Positions 1 to 10,662 of a DNA stretch of 64,000 nucleotides are shown here, one piece after another; the first letter of the stretch is position 1; every line of letters starts with the position of its first letter. Where the stretch lies: positions 1 through 64,000 of the forward strand of contig CAJNDS010000744.1 of NCBI GenBank assembly GCA_905221605.1. Direction: 5' to 3'. The translations under genes and the position numbers were made by a program. This DNA is from Symbiodinium natans (Eukaryota; Sar; Dinophyceae; Suessiales; Symbiodiniaceae). The notes below the pieces were generated by a model. It made no database searches. It worked only from the letters and a program-made list of their open reading frames with translations, and was not told the origin of the DNA.

Positions 1-620
1 TCTGCGCGCCACTTTTTTGTAAGAAACAGCGCCGCGTAGATCCAGGCAGATTTTGTCCATGGTGTTTTTTCAAATAGATCCAGGCATATTTTTGTCTTTG
101 GTGTTTTCTCAAAAAAAACGACGGACAAAATCTGCCTGGATCTACGCGCCACGGTTTTTGTAAGAATACAGCCCTGCGTGGAATCCTGGGACGACCTTTC
201 CCCCCCCCCAGGATGTAAACTATTCAAAATATTCAACCTATTTAAACTATTTAAGTTCTTTAAACTCGGGTGGAAATTAAATAATCAAAAATTCAATATT
301 TTAAGTCGTGGGGAGGGCCTTGGAGAGGGAGGCACAATTTACAAAATATAAAGAAATTATATATTTGGGGAACGCAATTATTTAAATTATTTGAATTAGA
401 GGGAATTTATGTATTTTAAAAATTCAAATAATTTACAGAATTTGAATCCTGGGGAGCCCAGTTATTCAAATTATTTAAACAATTCAAATTCGGGTGGAGA
501 TGCCCGTTAAATCAATTTTGAAAGCAAGAGGTTTTTGTTAAGTTTTTAAGGGTAGTAAGAGATTTTACAAATTGATGAGGACAGTGTCCTTCCGAGTCCT
601 TACCCAGAATACTTGTTTCT
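1..620. repeat. AT-rich leader segment of the shared block
   Basis: Non-coding. Bases 1-180 hold short repeats built on 'gatccaggcag' and 'ttggtgttttctc'; 220-560 is strongly AT-rich (ATTTAAA, ATTCAAAT words). The counterpart is 39,280-39,990. No gene seen. Confidence 0.6.
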
Positions 621-2995
621 TTGCAATTTTCAAGGGTTTTAAAAGAATGCAAGGGGCCTTTTCAAATCTTAAGGGGCCTCTGCGGCATATCGGTTAAGTA
701 TCAACAATCTTCGCGTGAAAAAATCCTCCGAGTTGTTTCTCCTGAAAAGAAAGGGAAAAACACCCTCAAATTCGGCTGGAGTCCCTTGAGTTTAGGCCTG
801 ACTCCCTTGAAATTCTTGGACATCATCTTTTTTCCTTCCCGTTCCCCTGATGTTTTGTCCAAGGGAAGCGTTGTTTTCACCCTGGAATCTCCCAGGTGCT
901 CGAGTGCTTTAGCGAAACGAATATGCTTTGGTCCGGACCCTTAGACGAATAAGGTTTAGGAATAGGGTTAGGCTTAAGCTTTAAACGAACAAGCTTCAGC
1001 CATAAGGCTCGCGCCCCTCCCCCCCTCTCCCGCAACCTCGTCGTGCCCAAGTGCGTGGTTTAGGAATCTCGAATTCATAGACCTCAGTGTCCGGCGCAAA
1101 ACCTCAAACAAAGAAGGTTCATGCACACGTTTTGGCCTGCAACGTTAAAAGAATAGGTTTAGGAACAAACAAATTGGAATGGACAGCGTCCTTCCGAGTC
1201 CTTCCCCAGAATATTTGTTTCTTTGCAATTTTCAAGGGTTTTTAAAGAATGCAAGGGGCCTTTTTAAATCTTAAGTGGCCTCTGTGGCATATTCGTTAAG
1301 TATCAACAATCTTCGCATGAAAAAAATCCTCCGAGTTGTTTCCCCTGAAGAAACGGAAAAAACACCCTCAAACTCGGCTGGAGTCTCTTGAGTTTCGGCC
1401 TGATTCCGTTGAAATTCTTGGACATCCTCTTTTTCCCCTCGATTTTGAAGAAGCCCCTTGAGTTTTTTGCCGCTTCGATTCCCGTTCCCCTGATGTTTTG
1501 TCCAAGGGAAGCTTTTTTTTTCACTCTGAAATCTCCCAGGCGCTCGATTGCTGAAGCGAAACGAATATGCTTTGGTCCGGACCCTTAGACGAATAAGGTT
1601 TAGGAATAGGGTTAGGCTTAAGCATTAAACGAACAAGCTTCAGCCATAAGGCTCGCGCCCCTCCCCCCTTCTCCCGCAACCTAGGAATCTCGAATTCATA
1701 GACCTCAGTGTCCGGCGCAAAGCCTCAAACAAAGAAGGTTCATGCACACGTTTTGGCCTGAAACGTTAAAAGAATAGGTATATTACGGTATATTTGTTTC
1801 TTTGCAATTTTCAAGGGTTTTAAAAGAATGCAAGGGGCCTTTTCAAATCTTAAGTGGCCTCTGTGGCATATTCGTTAAGTATCAACAATCTTCGCATGAA
1901 AAAAATCCTCCGAGTTGTTTCTCCTGAAGAAAAGGAAAAAACCCTCAAACTCGGCTGGAGTCTCTTGAGTTTCGGCCTGATTCCCTTGAAATTCTTGGAC
2001 ATCCTCTTCTTCCCCTCGATTTTGAAGAAGCCCCTTGAGTTTTTTGCCGCTTCGATTCCCGTTCCCCTGATGTTTTGTCCAAGGGAAGCGTTGTTTTCAC
2101 CCTGGAATCTCCCAGGTGCTCGAGTGCTTAAGCGAAACGAATATGCTTTGGTCCGGACCCTTAGACGAATAAGGTTTAGGAATAGGGTTAGGCTTAAGCA
2201 TTAAACGAACAAGCTTCAGCCATAAGGCTCGCGCCCCTCCCCCCCTCCCCCCCTCTCCCGCAACCTCGTCGTGCCCAAGTGCGTGGTTTAGGAATCTCGA
2301 ATTCATAGACCTCAGTGTCCGGCGCAAAACCTCGAACAAAGAAGGTTCATGCACACGTTTTGGCCTGAAACGTTAAAAGAATAGGTATATTACGGTATAT
2401 TTGTTTCTTTGCAATTTTCAAGGGTTTTAAAAGAATGCAAGGGGCCTTTTCAAATCTTAAGTGGCCTCTGTGGCATATTCGTTAAGTATCAACAATCTTC
2501 GCATGAAAAACATCCTCCGAGTTGTTTCTCCTGAAGAAAAGGAAAAAATACCCTCAAACTCGGCTGGAGTCTCTTGAGTTTCGGCCTGATTCCCTTAAAA
2601 TTCTTGGACATCCTCTTCTTCCCCTCGATTTTGAAGAAGCCCCTTGAGTTTTTTGCCGCTTCGATTCCCGTTCCCCTGATGTTTTGTCCAAGGGAAGCGC
2701 TTTTTTTCACTCTGAAATCTCCCAGGTGCTCGATTGCTGAAGCGAAACGAATATGCTTTGGTCCTAACCCTTAGACGAATAAGGTTTAGGAATAGGGTTA
2801 GGCTTAAGCATTAAACGAACAAGCTTCAGCCATAAGGCTCGCGCCCCTCCCCCCCTCTCCCGCAACCTCGTCGTGCCCAGGTGCGTGGTTTAGGAATCTA
2901 GGATTATTAGACCTCAGTGTCCGGCGCAAAACCTCAAACAAAGAAGGTTCATGCATATGTTTTGGCCTGCAACGTTAAAAGAATAGGTTTAGGAA
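600..2995. repeat. Tandem repeat, about 590-bp unit, four units (copy 1)
   Basis: Each unit starts near 'tttctttgcaattttcaag' (about 613, 1,213, 1,797 and 2,401) and carries 'aaggtttaggaataggg' plus a C-rich tract. Open frames of 60-116 codons recur on both strands with the period but carry no family motif, so I treat them as repeat by-products. Units differ by small indels. Confidence 0.85.
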
Positions 2996-2999
2996 GGCA

Positions 3000-4560
3000 A
3001 TGTCCCAAAACTACAGAAGCATGCGTACAGCTTGGAATAGGGTTTGACCCTAGCCTTAATCGAATACGGTGCTTAGAAATCTAAACGTAAGAAAAATGGG
3101 TAGGGTTTATGAGATATTTATTTGTGATTATTGGGGATAATTCATGTGTGAGAAATGATAATTGTTTTCGGTGACCCTTTGGGAAACATTGAAATGACAA
3201 CCCATGTGCTTGCGAGCAAGTCGGGCTTGTGGGAAGGCCCAGAACCCAGATACTTGCTCACAATATTCTCGCTGCCCCGGGGTTACATACAAAAATACCA
3301 ATGCCCTCAAATACTTCCTAGTCTTTCGGTTTAGGATTACCGCCCTTTCCTCTCCATTTCTTTATTTGATATACAATACAGACACGCTACATACCTGCAC
3401 GATGTGGGTAGAAATTCCTAGCTGTTCATGCAACACATAGGTTCCGGGGGCGAACTCAGCCGCTGCTTTTTTATTTATATTTTTTTTTTGGGGGGGGGGA
3501 CTTTCCACAGAGGCAAGAAATGCTACAACTACAAAACGAAACATTTCAACGAATTTCCATTAAAGAAAACAGTTCCCGCCAAAGCAACCAATACCAAAAA
3601 AACGAAACAACCCAACAACAACAATTTTGCAGGACTCTTCGAAAAACCAATTCCCACAAGACCAAAAACCAATTCCCGCAAAACCCAAAAAACCAATTCC
3701 CACAAAACCAAAAAAACCAATACCAAAAAAAACCAAAAGAACAAAAAAAACAATTTTCCGAGACTCTGTGAAAGCTTTGGAGATAAGCTTACCAATCAAA
3801 AGTCCCGGAAAATTTGTTTTTTTGGTATTTTTGGTTCTTTTGGTATTGGTTTTTTTGGTTCTTTGGGAATTGGTTTTTTGGGACTATGTCTTTTGGTTTC
3901 GGTGTCCCAGTTCCCCCTATGAGCCATGCACTCACATCCAAACACATAATCTGGCAGGTCGTTTTGGCTGCTTACTCGCATTACAGTTTGAACCTATCTC
4001 ATACAGAAAAATGTATATTATATGCTACCCCCCCCCCCCCGGCCGGCCCCCCTCCTAAACCTAGGTTTCGTACACTTTTGTCGTAAGGATGTGATACTCA
4101 GTTGCTTTGGATGAGTATCATGTAAGACCTTATGTGCTTGTGAGTCTTGCGGATAATTTGAAAAATGAGAATTGTTTTTGAGAAATGAGAACCATGTTGG
4201 GAGACCTGTGGAAAGCATTGAAATTGAAAAAAGAGATGTTTGTAGCAGCCCGCTGGAAGGTCCCAGGAAATAGTGAAAGGATATTTGCTCACAGTATTCT
4301 CGCGTCCCCGGGGGTTGCAGCAAAAGGTTTTATGCATCACCCTATGCGCTCGAAAACTTCCTAGTCTTATGGTTCGAGGCTTACCATCCTTCCTTCTCCA
4401 TTAAATATCTGTCTTTGATATGCAAAAACACATGATGTGTGTACTTATTCTGCTTTTTCTCTGCGTTTCCACAGGAGGCAAGCACTACAAACACAGGCAA
4501 GGTTCAATTCCTATAGGTAACGCTGAAAACTGAAACACGAGATCCTTTAATCCTATAGGG
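3000..4560. other. Non-coding segment of shared block with an inverted A/T-tract repeat
   Basis: Counterpart is 42,560-44,120. Bases 3,590-3,760 are A/C-rich repeats of the 'accaattccc' word; 3,815-3,895 carry the reverse complement words (TTGGGAATTGGTTTTTT), so the strand can fold on itself. Open frames here are rich in Lys/Asn/Pro/Thr, as expected from these repeats. Poly-C runs lie near 4,030. No supported gene. Confidence 0.6.
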
Positions 4561-5035
4561 TTTCATACTGACATACATACATACGTACATACGTACATAC
4601 AGACATACGCAGTTGTTGTAGGGCTAACCCCGTGAAAGCTTTAGAGGTAAACCCTTAAAACCCCTGGACCTGCAAACCCTATAAGGTGTAAAGGTTTAAA
4701 CACCTGCCTAAGGTCTGGGCATTTATACCTTAGCGCCTATACGGTTAAAAACCTTTGAACCCTTTAGAGCCCTATAGGGTTTCTCTATGGGCTTAGTTTT
4801 ACATGCCTAAATCTTAAACCCTAAACCTTTAAATCTTAACCCTATAGGGATTAAAGGTTCGCCGAAATACGAACCTAAATGGTATAGGGTTAAGGTCTCA
4901 ATACCTAAATCTTAAACCCTTAAGGTTTAAACTTTATGGGCTTAGGTTTACATGCCGAAATCTAAACCCTAAACCTTTAGTTCTTAACCCTCTTGGGTTT
5001 AGCAGGGGCGGGAAGTCGCAGCATGTAAAACCCCA
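4560..5035. repeat. Degenerate telomere-like AAACCCTA / CCTATAGGG tract (copy 1)
   Basis: Many scattered AACCCTA, TAAACCC and CCTATAGGG words, preceded by a CATACATACGTA microsatellite (4,570-4,612). Counterpart is 44,110-44,590, where the CATACGTA run is longer. No gene. Confidence 0.6.
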
Positions 5036-5560
5036 AAAATGCAGCGGCTGACTTCGCCCCCCGAACCAACACATACATCCTATGTACCTGTGCGACGCGT
5101 TAGAAATTCTACCTTTTCACACAACGCATATACTCTTCGTTTTTTTGGAAAGAACACGAGGGACGAAGAGAAAGGACCTTCTCTTCCCATTTTCCTCGTC
5201 AAAAGGAAAAAGAAAATATCTGGATAGAATTGAAGAGAGAAGAGAGCGATGGAAAAGCAATGAGAAGCAAGAAGGATAGCCTTTTCAGTCTATATAATGT
5301 TTCCTTCTTCTGATCGTTTGTTCTTTTGTCTTCGGTTTGTGCCTTGCCTTCCGCTTTTCCTTTGAAGAAGACAGAAAGGAAAGGGTGCGAATGGAGTTTC
5401 CTTTGCACGCTTTGATGAGAGGAACACGTAACGAAGAGAAGAGAAAAGAAGAGAAGACATGGAGACTGAGGACAGGGGGGGTTTCTTCCTCCTCTGACCT
5501 ATCCATTTTCTGAATAAGATAAGAGAGAAGCGCTCTTGTCCATTCTTTGTTGTGCAGTCT

Positions 5561-6247
5561 CTTCCTCTCTCGCTGAATGAGAAAAGAAAAGAGCAAGGCC
5601 ACCGAAAAGGGACAAGGAGAACTTCTTCTTCGTTTCTTTAGCAGTTCCCTTGAGTTTCCTAAGCAAAAAAGAACAGAAAACCTGGCAACGCAGGAGAGAA
5701 AGAAAGCAAAGAGAGGGTGTAAGGGCACTCAGCGGCCTCCCTTCTTGCCACGAACAAAAACAATCCATCCTCCCCTCTTTTCCCGTCCATTAACTTCTCT
5801 TTTCCTTGTCCTCTTGTGTATTCATTTGTCACGTGTAAAAGAAAGCAAAGAAGAGAGAGGAGAGATAAGAGAGACGAGAGAGGATGATGGTGGCGAGATT
5901 CATGTGTATTCTTGCATGTTCAGTTTTCCTGCTGTAAGAAAAGCGCTAAAGAAGTGGGAAAACAAAGACGATGCAGGATGAGTAGTGAGTGAAATTGGCG
6001 CCTTGCATATGTATTTGTCTTTCTGTAACGAGATAGACTACAGAACAGGGATAAGAGGGCAGAGGGAATTTCTTCGCCCTGTCGTATTCCTTTCTTCCAG
6101 ACGAGAAGCAAATGGATAAGACAAGATGGAAAGAGACATTCTTTGCTTCGCTGCAGATTGTGGGAAGAAAACAATGGGTTTAGAATCCAACAGTAGACTG
6201 CTTGGGGAACAAGGTTTCCCTTTGCTCTTTTTGTGAAAGTCGGGCAA

Positions 6248-6303
<56 letters not shown>

Positions 6304-7753
6304 AGAGAAAGCGAAGGATGAAGGTAGGAGATGATCTGCAAGAAGAGAGCTGATCAAGATCGAGAAGAGAGGAGAGGGAGTTTCTTCTTCTTCCGCTTAT
6401 GTATCCGTTGTTTTTTTCCAAGCATTCCTTGCTGTTTCCCTTCTACTGCGTCTTCCTCTCTTGCTGACTGAGAAAAGACAAGATTCTTAAGATCAAGGAC
6501 AGCGGAAGGGACAGGGAAACCTTTTTCGCCTTTCTTATCTGTCCCTTTGAATCTCCTCAAACCATGAACAGAAGACATAGGCACGCATGAGAGAAAGAAG
6601 GCAAATTAGAGCGAACACTGGAAATTAACCCTGCTCCAGAGGGGGAGAGGGAGCCCCTTTCTGCAACTCACAAAACAATGTTTTCTTCCCTCTCTCTGAT
6701 AGTCCATTTGCTTCTTTTTGACCTGTCTTATTTTGCCCGTAAGAGAAGACAAGCACTCGGGTCAGCTCCTTGTCGTTTTCTCCCAGTTGTCTCTTCATGT
6801 CTTTTTGTGTATTCATTTGTTTCGTGTGCAAGAAAAGAGCCAAAGCAGACGGAAAAGCGAGGAGTGCGTTTCCTCCCAGTCTTATGCGCTCATTCTTCTC
6901 AATAAGATAATAGAGAGAAGCACTCTGGTTCATTCTTTGCTGTTTTCATCCTACAATCTCTTCCTCTCTCGCTGAACGAGAAAAGAAGAGAGCAAGGGCA
7001 ACGACAAGGTACAAGGAAAACTTCTTCCTACTTTTGTCCATTCTTTATTGTTTTCCCCCTGCAGTCTCTTCCTCTCTCGCTGAATGAGAAAAGAAAAGAG
7101 CAAGGGCAACGAAAAGGGACACGGAAAGCGTCTTCCTCTTTTTTTGCAGTTCCCTTGAATTTCCTAAGCACAAAAGAACAGAAAACCTGGCAACGCAGGA
7201 GAGAAAGAAAGCAAAGAGAGGGTGTAAGGGCACTCAGCGGCCTCCCTTCTTGCCACGAACAAAAACAATCCATCCTCCCCTCTTTTCCCGTCCATTAACT
7301 TCTCTTTTCCTTGTCCTCTTGTGTATTCATTTGTCACGTGTAAAAGAAAGCAAAGAAGAGAGAGGAGAGATAAGAGAGACGAGAGAGGATGATGGTGGCG
7401 AGATTCACGTGTATTCTTGCATGGTCAGTTTTCCTGCTGTAAGAAAAGCGCTAAAGAAGTGGGAAAACAAAGACGATGCAGGATGAGTAGTGAGTGAAAT
7501 TGGCGCCTTGCATATGTATTTGTCTTTCTGTAACGAGATAGACTACAGAACAGGGATAAGAGGGCAGAGGGAATTTCTTCGCCCTGTCGTATTCCTTTCT
7601 TCCAGACGAGAAGCAAATGGATAAGACAAGATGGAAAGAGACATTCTTTGCTTCGCTGCAGATTGTGGGAAGAAAAACCATGAGTTTAGAATCCAACAGT
7701 AGACTGCTTGGGGAACAAGGTTTCCCTTTGCTCTTTTTGTGAAAGTCGGGCAA

Positions 7754-7809
<56 letters not shown>

Positions 7810-8845
7810 AGAGAAAGCGAAGGATGAAGGTAGGAGATGATCTGCAAGAAGAGAGCTGATCAAGATCGAGAAGAGAGGAGAGGGAGTTTCTTCTTCTTCC
7901 GCTTATGTATCCGTTGTTTTTTTCCAAGCATTCCTTGCTGTTTCCCTTCTACTGCGTCTTCCTCTCTTGCTGACTGAGAAAAGACAAGATTCTTAAGATC
8001 AAGGACAGCGGAAGGGACAGGGAAACCTTTTTCGCATTTCTTATCTGTCCCTTTGAATCTCCTCAAACCATGAACAGAAGACATAGGCACGCAGGAGAGA
8101 AAGAAGGCAAATTAGAGCGAACACAGCAAATTAACCCTGCTCCAGGGGGAGAGGGAGCCCCTTTCTGCAACTCACAAAACAATGTTTTCTTCCCTCTCTC
8201 TGATAGTCCATTTGCTTCTTTTTGACCTGTCTTATTTTGCCTGTAAGAGAAGACAAGCACTCGGGTCAGCTCCTTGTCGTTTTCTCCCAGTTGTCTCTTC
8301 ATGTCTTTTTGTGTATTCATTTGTTTCGTATGCAAGAAAAGAGCCAAAGCAGACGGAAAAGCGAGGAGTGCGTTTCCTCCCAGTCTTATGCGCTCATTCT
8401 TCTCAATAAGATAATAGAGAGAAGCACTCTGGTTCATTCTTTGCTGTTTTCATCCTACAATCTCTTCCTCTCTCGCTGAACGAGAAAAGAAGAGAGCAAG
8501 GGCAACGACAAGGTACAAGGAAAACTTCTTCCTACTTTTGTCCATTCTTTATTGTTTCCCCCCTGCAGTCTCTTCCTCTCTCGCTGAATGAGAAAAGAAA
8601 AGAGCAAGGGCAACGAAAAGGGACACGGAAAGCGTCTTCCTCTTTTTTTTGCAGTTCCCTTGAGTTTCCTAAGCAAAAAAGAACAGAAGACCTGGGAATG
8701 CAGGAGAGAAAGAAAGCAAAGAGAGGGTGTAAGGGCACTCAGCGGCCTCCCTTCTTGCCACGAACAAAAGCAATCCATCCTCCCCTCTTTTCCCGTCCAT
8801 TAACTTCTCTTTTCCTTGTCCTCTTGTGTATTCATTTGTCACGTG
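5561..8845. repeat. 1,506-bp tandem repeat, two units plus a partial third (copy 1)
   Basis: The word beginning 'tctcttcctctctcgctga' recurs at about 5,561, 7,067 and 8,573, an exact spacing of 1,506. The sequence alternates purine-rich (GAGAAAAG, GAAGAGA) and pyrimidine-rich (CTTCCTC) stretches and includes a (GA)n run in each unit. Long frames through it encode Ser-Leu or Arg-Glu runs and are not genes. The second block has only one such unit (45,116-46,870). Confidence 0.85.
6249..6300. repeat. (GA)n microsatellite
   Basis: Uninterrupted GA dinucleotides of roughly 50 bases; its duplicate is at 7,756-7,806. Confidence 0.95.
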
Positions 8846-8884
8846 TGTAAGAAAATATTTGGCTTCGAACATCCCCACCCTCTC

Positions 8885-9260
8885 TTGGTAGAGATACTCT
8901 GGGGTTGGGCACTCCAGCAACACTCTGGGGCTGGGCTCTCGAGGGAGACACTGGTTTGGGCTTCAGGGAGACTCTGGGTTTGGGCACTGGGGTTGGGCCT
9001 CTGGGGTTGGGCCTCCAGAAACTCTGGGGTTGGAGACTCTGGGCTGGGCACTCCTGGAAACGGTGGGGTTGGGCGCCCTAGGGAGACTCTGGGGCTGGGC
9101 TGGGGTTGTCTGGGGTTGGGCACTCCAGGGCCACTCTAGAGTTGGGCACTCCAGGGACACTTTGGGGTTGGGCGCTCCAGGGATGAGCGAGGAGTAGACC
9201 GGGCGAGGAGAAGAGTTCCGGGCGAGGAGAAGAGTCCCGGGCAAGGAGAAGAGTTGAGTT
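8885..9260. repeat. G-rich minisatellite (GGGGTTGGGC family), copy 1
   Basis: Imperfect repeats of 'ctctggggttgggcactcc' of variable length between 8,890 and 9,185, followed by three units of 'gggcgaggagaagagt' (9,198-9,255). Counterpart is 47,185-47,525. Frames through it are Trp/Gly- or Pro-rich and not believable as genes. Confidence 0.8.
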
Positions 9261-9289
9261 CAAAATCAAACCCCACACCGAGGGTGGGC

Positions 9290-10510
9290 AACAAAGAAGA
9301 GAGAAGGGAGATAAGAGAGACGAGCGAGGATGATGGTGGCGAGCCTCATGTGCATTCTTGCATGTTCCGTTTTCCTGCTGTAAGAAAAGCGCAACAGAAG
9401 TGGGAAAAGAAAGACGAGGCAGGATGAGTAGTGACTGAAATTGGCGCCTTGTATATGTATTTGTCTTTCTGTAACGAGATAGACTATAGAACAGGGATAA
9501 GAGGGGAGGGGGAATTTCTTCGCACGCCCGACTTTCACAAAAAGAGCAAAGGGAAGCCTTGTTCCCCAAGCAGTCTACTGTTGGATTCTAAACTCATTGT
9601 TTTCTTCCCACAATCTGCAGCGAAGCAAAGAATGTCTCTTTCCATCTCGTCTTATCCATTTGCTTCTCGTCTGGAAGAAAGGAACAAAGAAGAGAGGGAG
9701 AGAGAGAGAGAGAGAGAGATGCGAAGGATGAAGGTAGGAGATGATCTGCAAGAAGAGAGCTGAACAAGATCGAGAAGAGAGGAGAGGGAGTTTCTTCTTC
9801 TTCCTCTTATGTATCCGTTGTTTTTTTCAAGCGTTCCTTGCTGTTTCCCTTCTACTGTGTCCTCTCTTGCTGACTGAGAAAAGACAAGATTCTTAAGATC
9901 AAGGACAGCGAAAGGGACAGGGAAACCTTTTTCGCCTTTCTTATCTGTCCCTTTGAATCTCCTCAAACCATGAACAGAAGACATAGGCACGCAGGAGAGA
10001 AAGAACGCAAATGAGAGCGAACACAGGAAATCAACCCTGCTCCAGGAAAAGAGGGAGCCCCTTTCTGCAACTCACAAAACAATTGTTTCTTCCCTCTCTC
10101 TGATCGTCAGTTTGCTTCTTTTTGACCTGTCTTATTTTGACTCATCTTCTTGCATTTTATCCTTTCTCCTTTGTAAGAACACAGCCAAAGAAGAGGCTGC
10201 GGGAGGGTGAACACCTTTTACCGACATATTCCCTTCAATCTACTCGAATAGAAGACGGAACAGAAGACGTCGGAACACGAGAAAGAAGGCAACAGAGGGA
10301 GAATTACTGGAGTCTGCCATTTGCTTTTCCTGTCTCCTTTGTAAGAAAAAGCCAAAGAAGAGGTTGAAGAGGAGACGGAGGATGAAGAAGGCAAAATGGA
10401 AGGAATGAGCGGGCTCAACCCTGCTCTAGGGGGGGAACCCCCTTTTGCAACGATCTCGTCTAGAAGAAAGGAACAAAGTGTGCGTGTGTGGGTGTGTTGT
10501 GTGTGGAGAA
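9290..10510. other. Right-hand non-coding part of shared block, copy 1
   Basis: Diverged repeat of the 1,506-bp family (matches around 5,860-6,600), with a short (GA)n at 9,690-9,718, then purine-rich sequence up to the terminal repeat. Counterpart is 47,560-48,850. No supported gene. Confidence 0.6.
9527..9684. other. Micro-inverted segment inside a repeat unit
   Basis: This stretch of about 160 bases is the reverse complement of 6,085-6,245 while its flanks stay in the original orientation (left flank 'ggaatttcttcgc', right flank 'aaagaagagag'). The same inverted arrangement is present at 47,793-47,957, so the inversion predates the large duplication. Confidence 0.75.
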
Positions 10511-10516
10511 CAATTA

Positions 10517-10544
10517 AAAGGTCATATCATACATAAAGGTTCCT
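10517..10544 (-). repeat. Right terminal repeat of large unit, copy 1
   Basis: Same terminal sequence as 48,857-48,884, followed by (TA)n. The matching left end would lie outside the window. Confidence 0.6.
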
Positions 10545-10559
10545 GCCACATATATATAT

Positions 10560-10662
10560 ATGTATATATGTATATAGCTAAATAAATACAGGATTTTGTA
10601 TATATAGAGACACTGGCAGCACGGATTCTGCCAGTTGTGCCCCCGAAAAGTTCGCGGGCGGC
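10560..10662 (-). other. Aminopeptidase intron sequence between last visible exon and repeat unit
   Basis: About 100 bases of intron, with TA-rich sequence next to the repeat unit and a GC donor at the exon side (10,662-10,661). Confidence 0.5.

Larger units (their letters stand above)
1..10545. mobile_element. Large repeat unit, copy 1 (right part; left end outside window)
   Basis: This block reappears at 39,374-48,885 in the same orientation with very high visible identity; the first bases match 39,374 onward and the last match up to 48,884. Its right end carries the terminal repeat (10,517-10,544) that is found inverted at the left end of the second copy, followed by (TA)n. It contains satellites, microsatellites and degenerate telomere-like sequence. 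I see no transposase, reverse transcriptase or other recognisable protein in any frame; the open frames are low-complexity shadows. It starts about 115 bases past the last visible aminopeptidase exon, so it lies within or breaks that gene. Duplication and the end match are seen directly; calling it a mobile unit is inference. Confidence 0.65.

Noticed and set aside
5920-6421. Long minus-strand frames with Ser-Leu runs, and similar ones at 7,451-7,927, 45,477-46,385 and 47,846-48,323
   Set aside because: They are created by (GA)n microsatellites, overlap in several frames and change length with the repeat; no protein family is involved.
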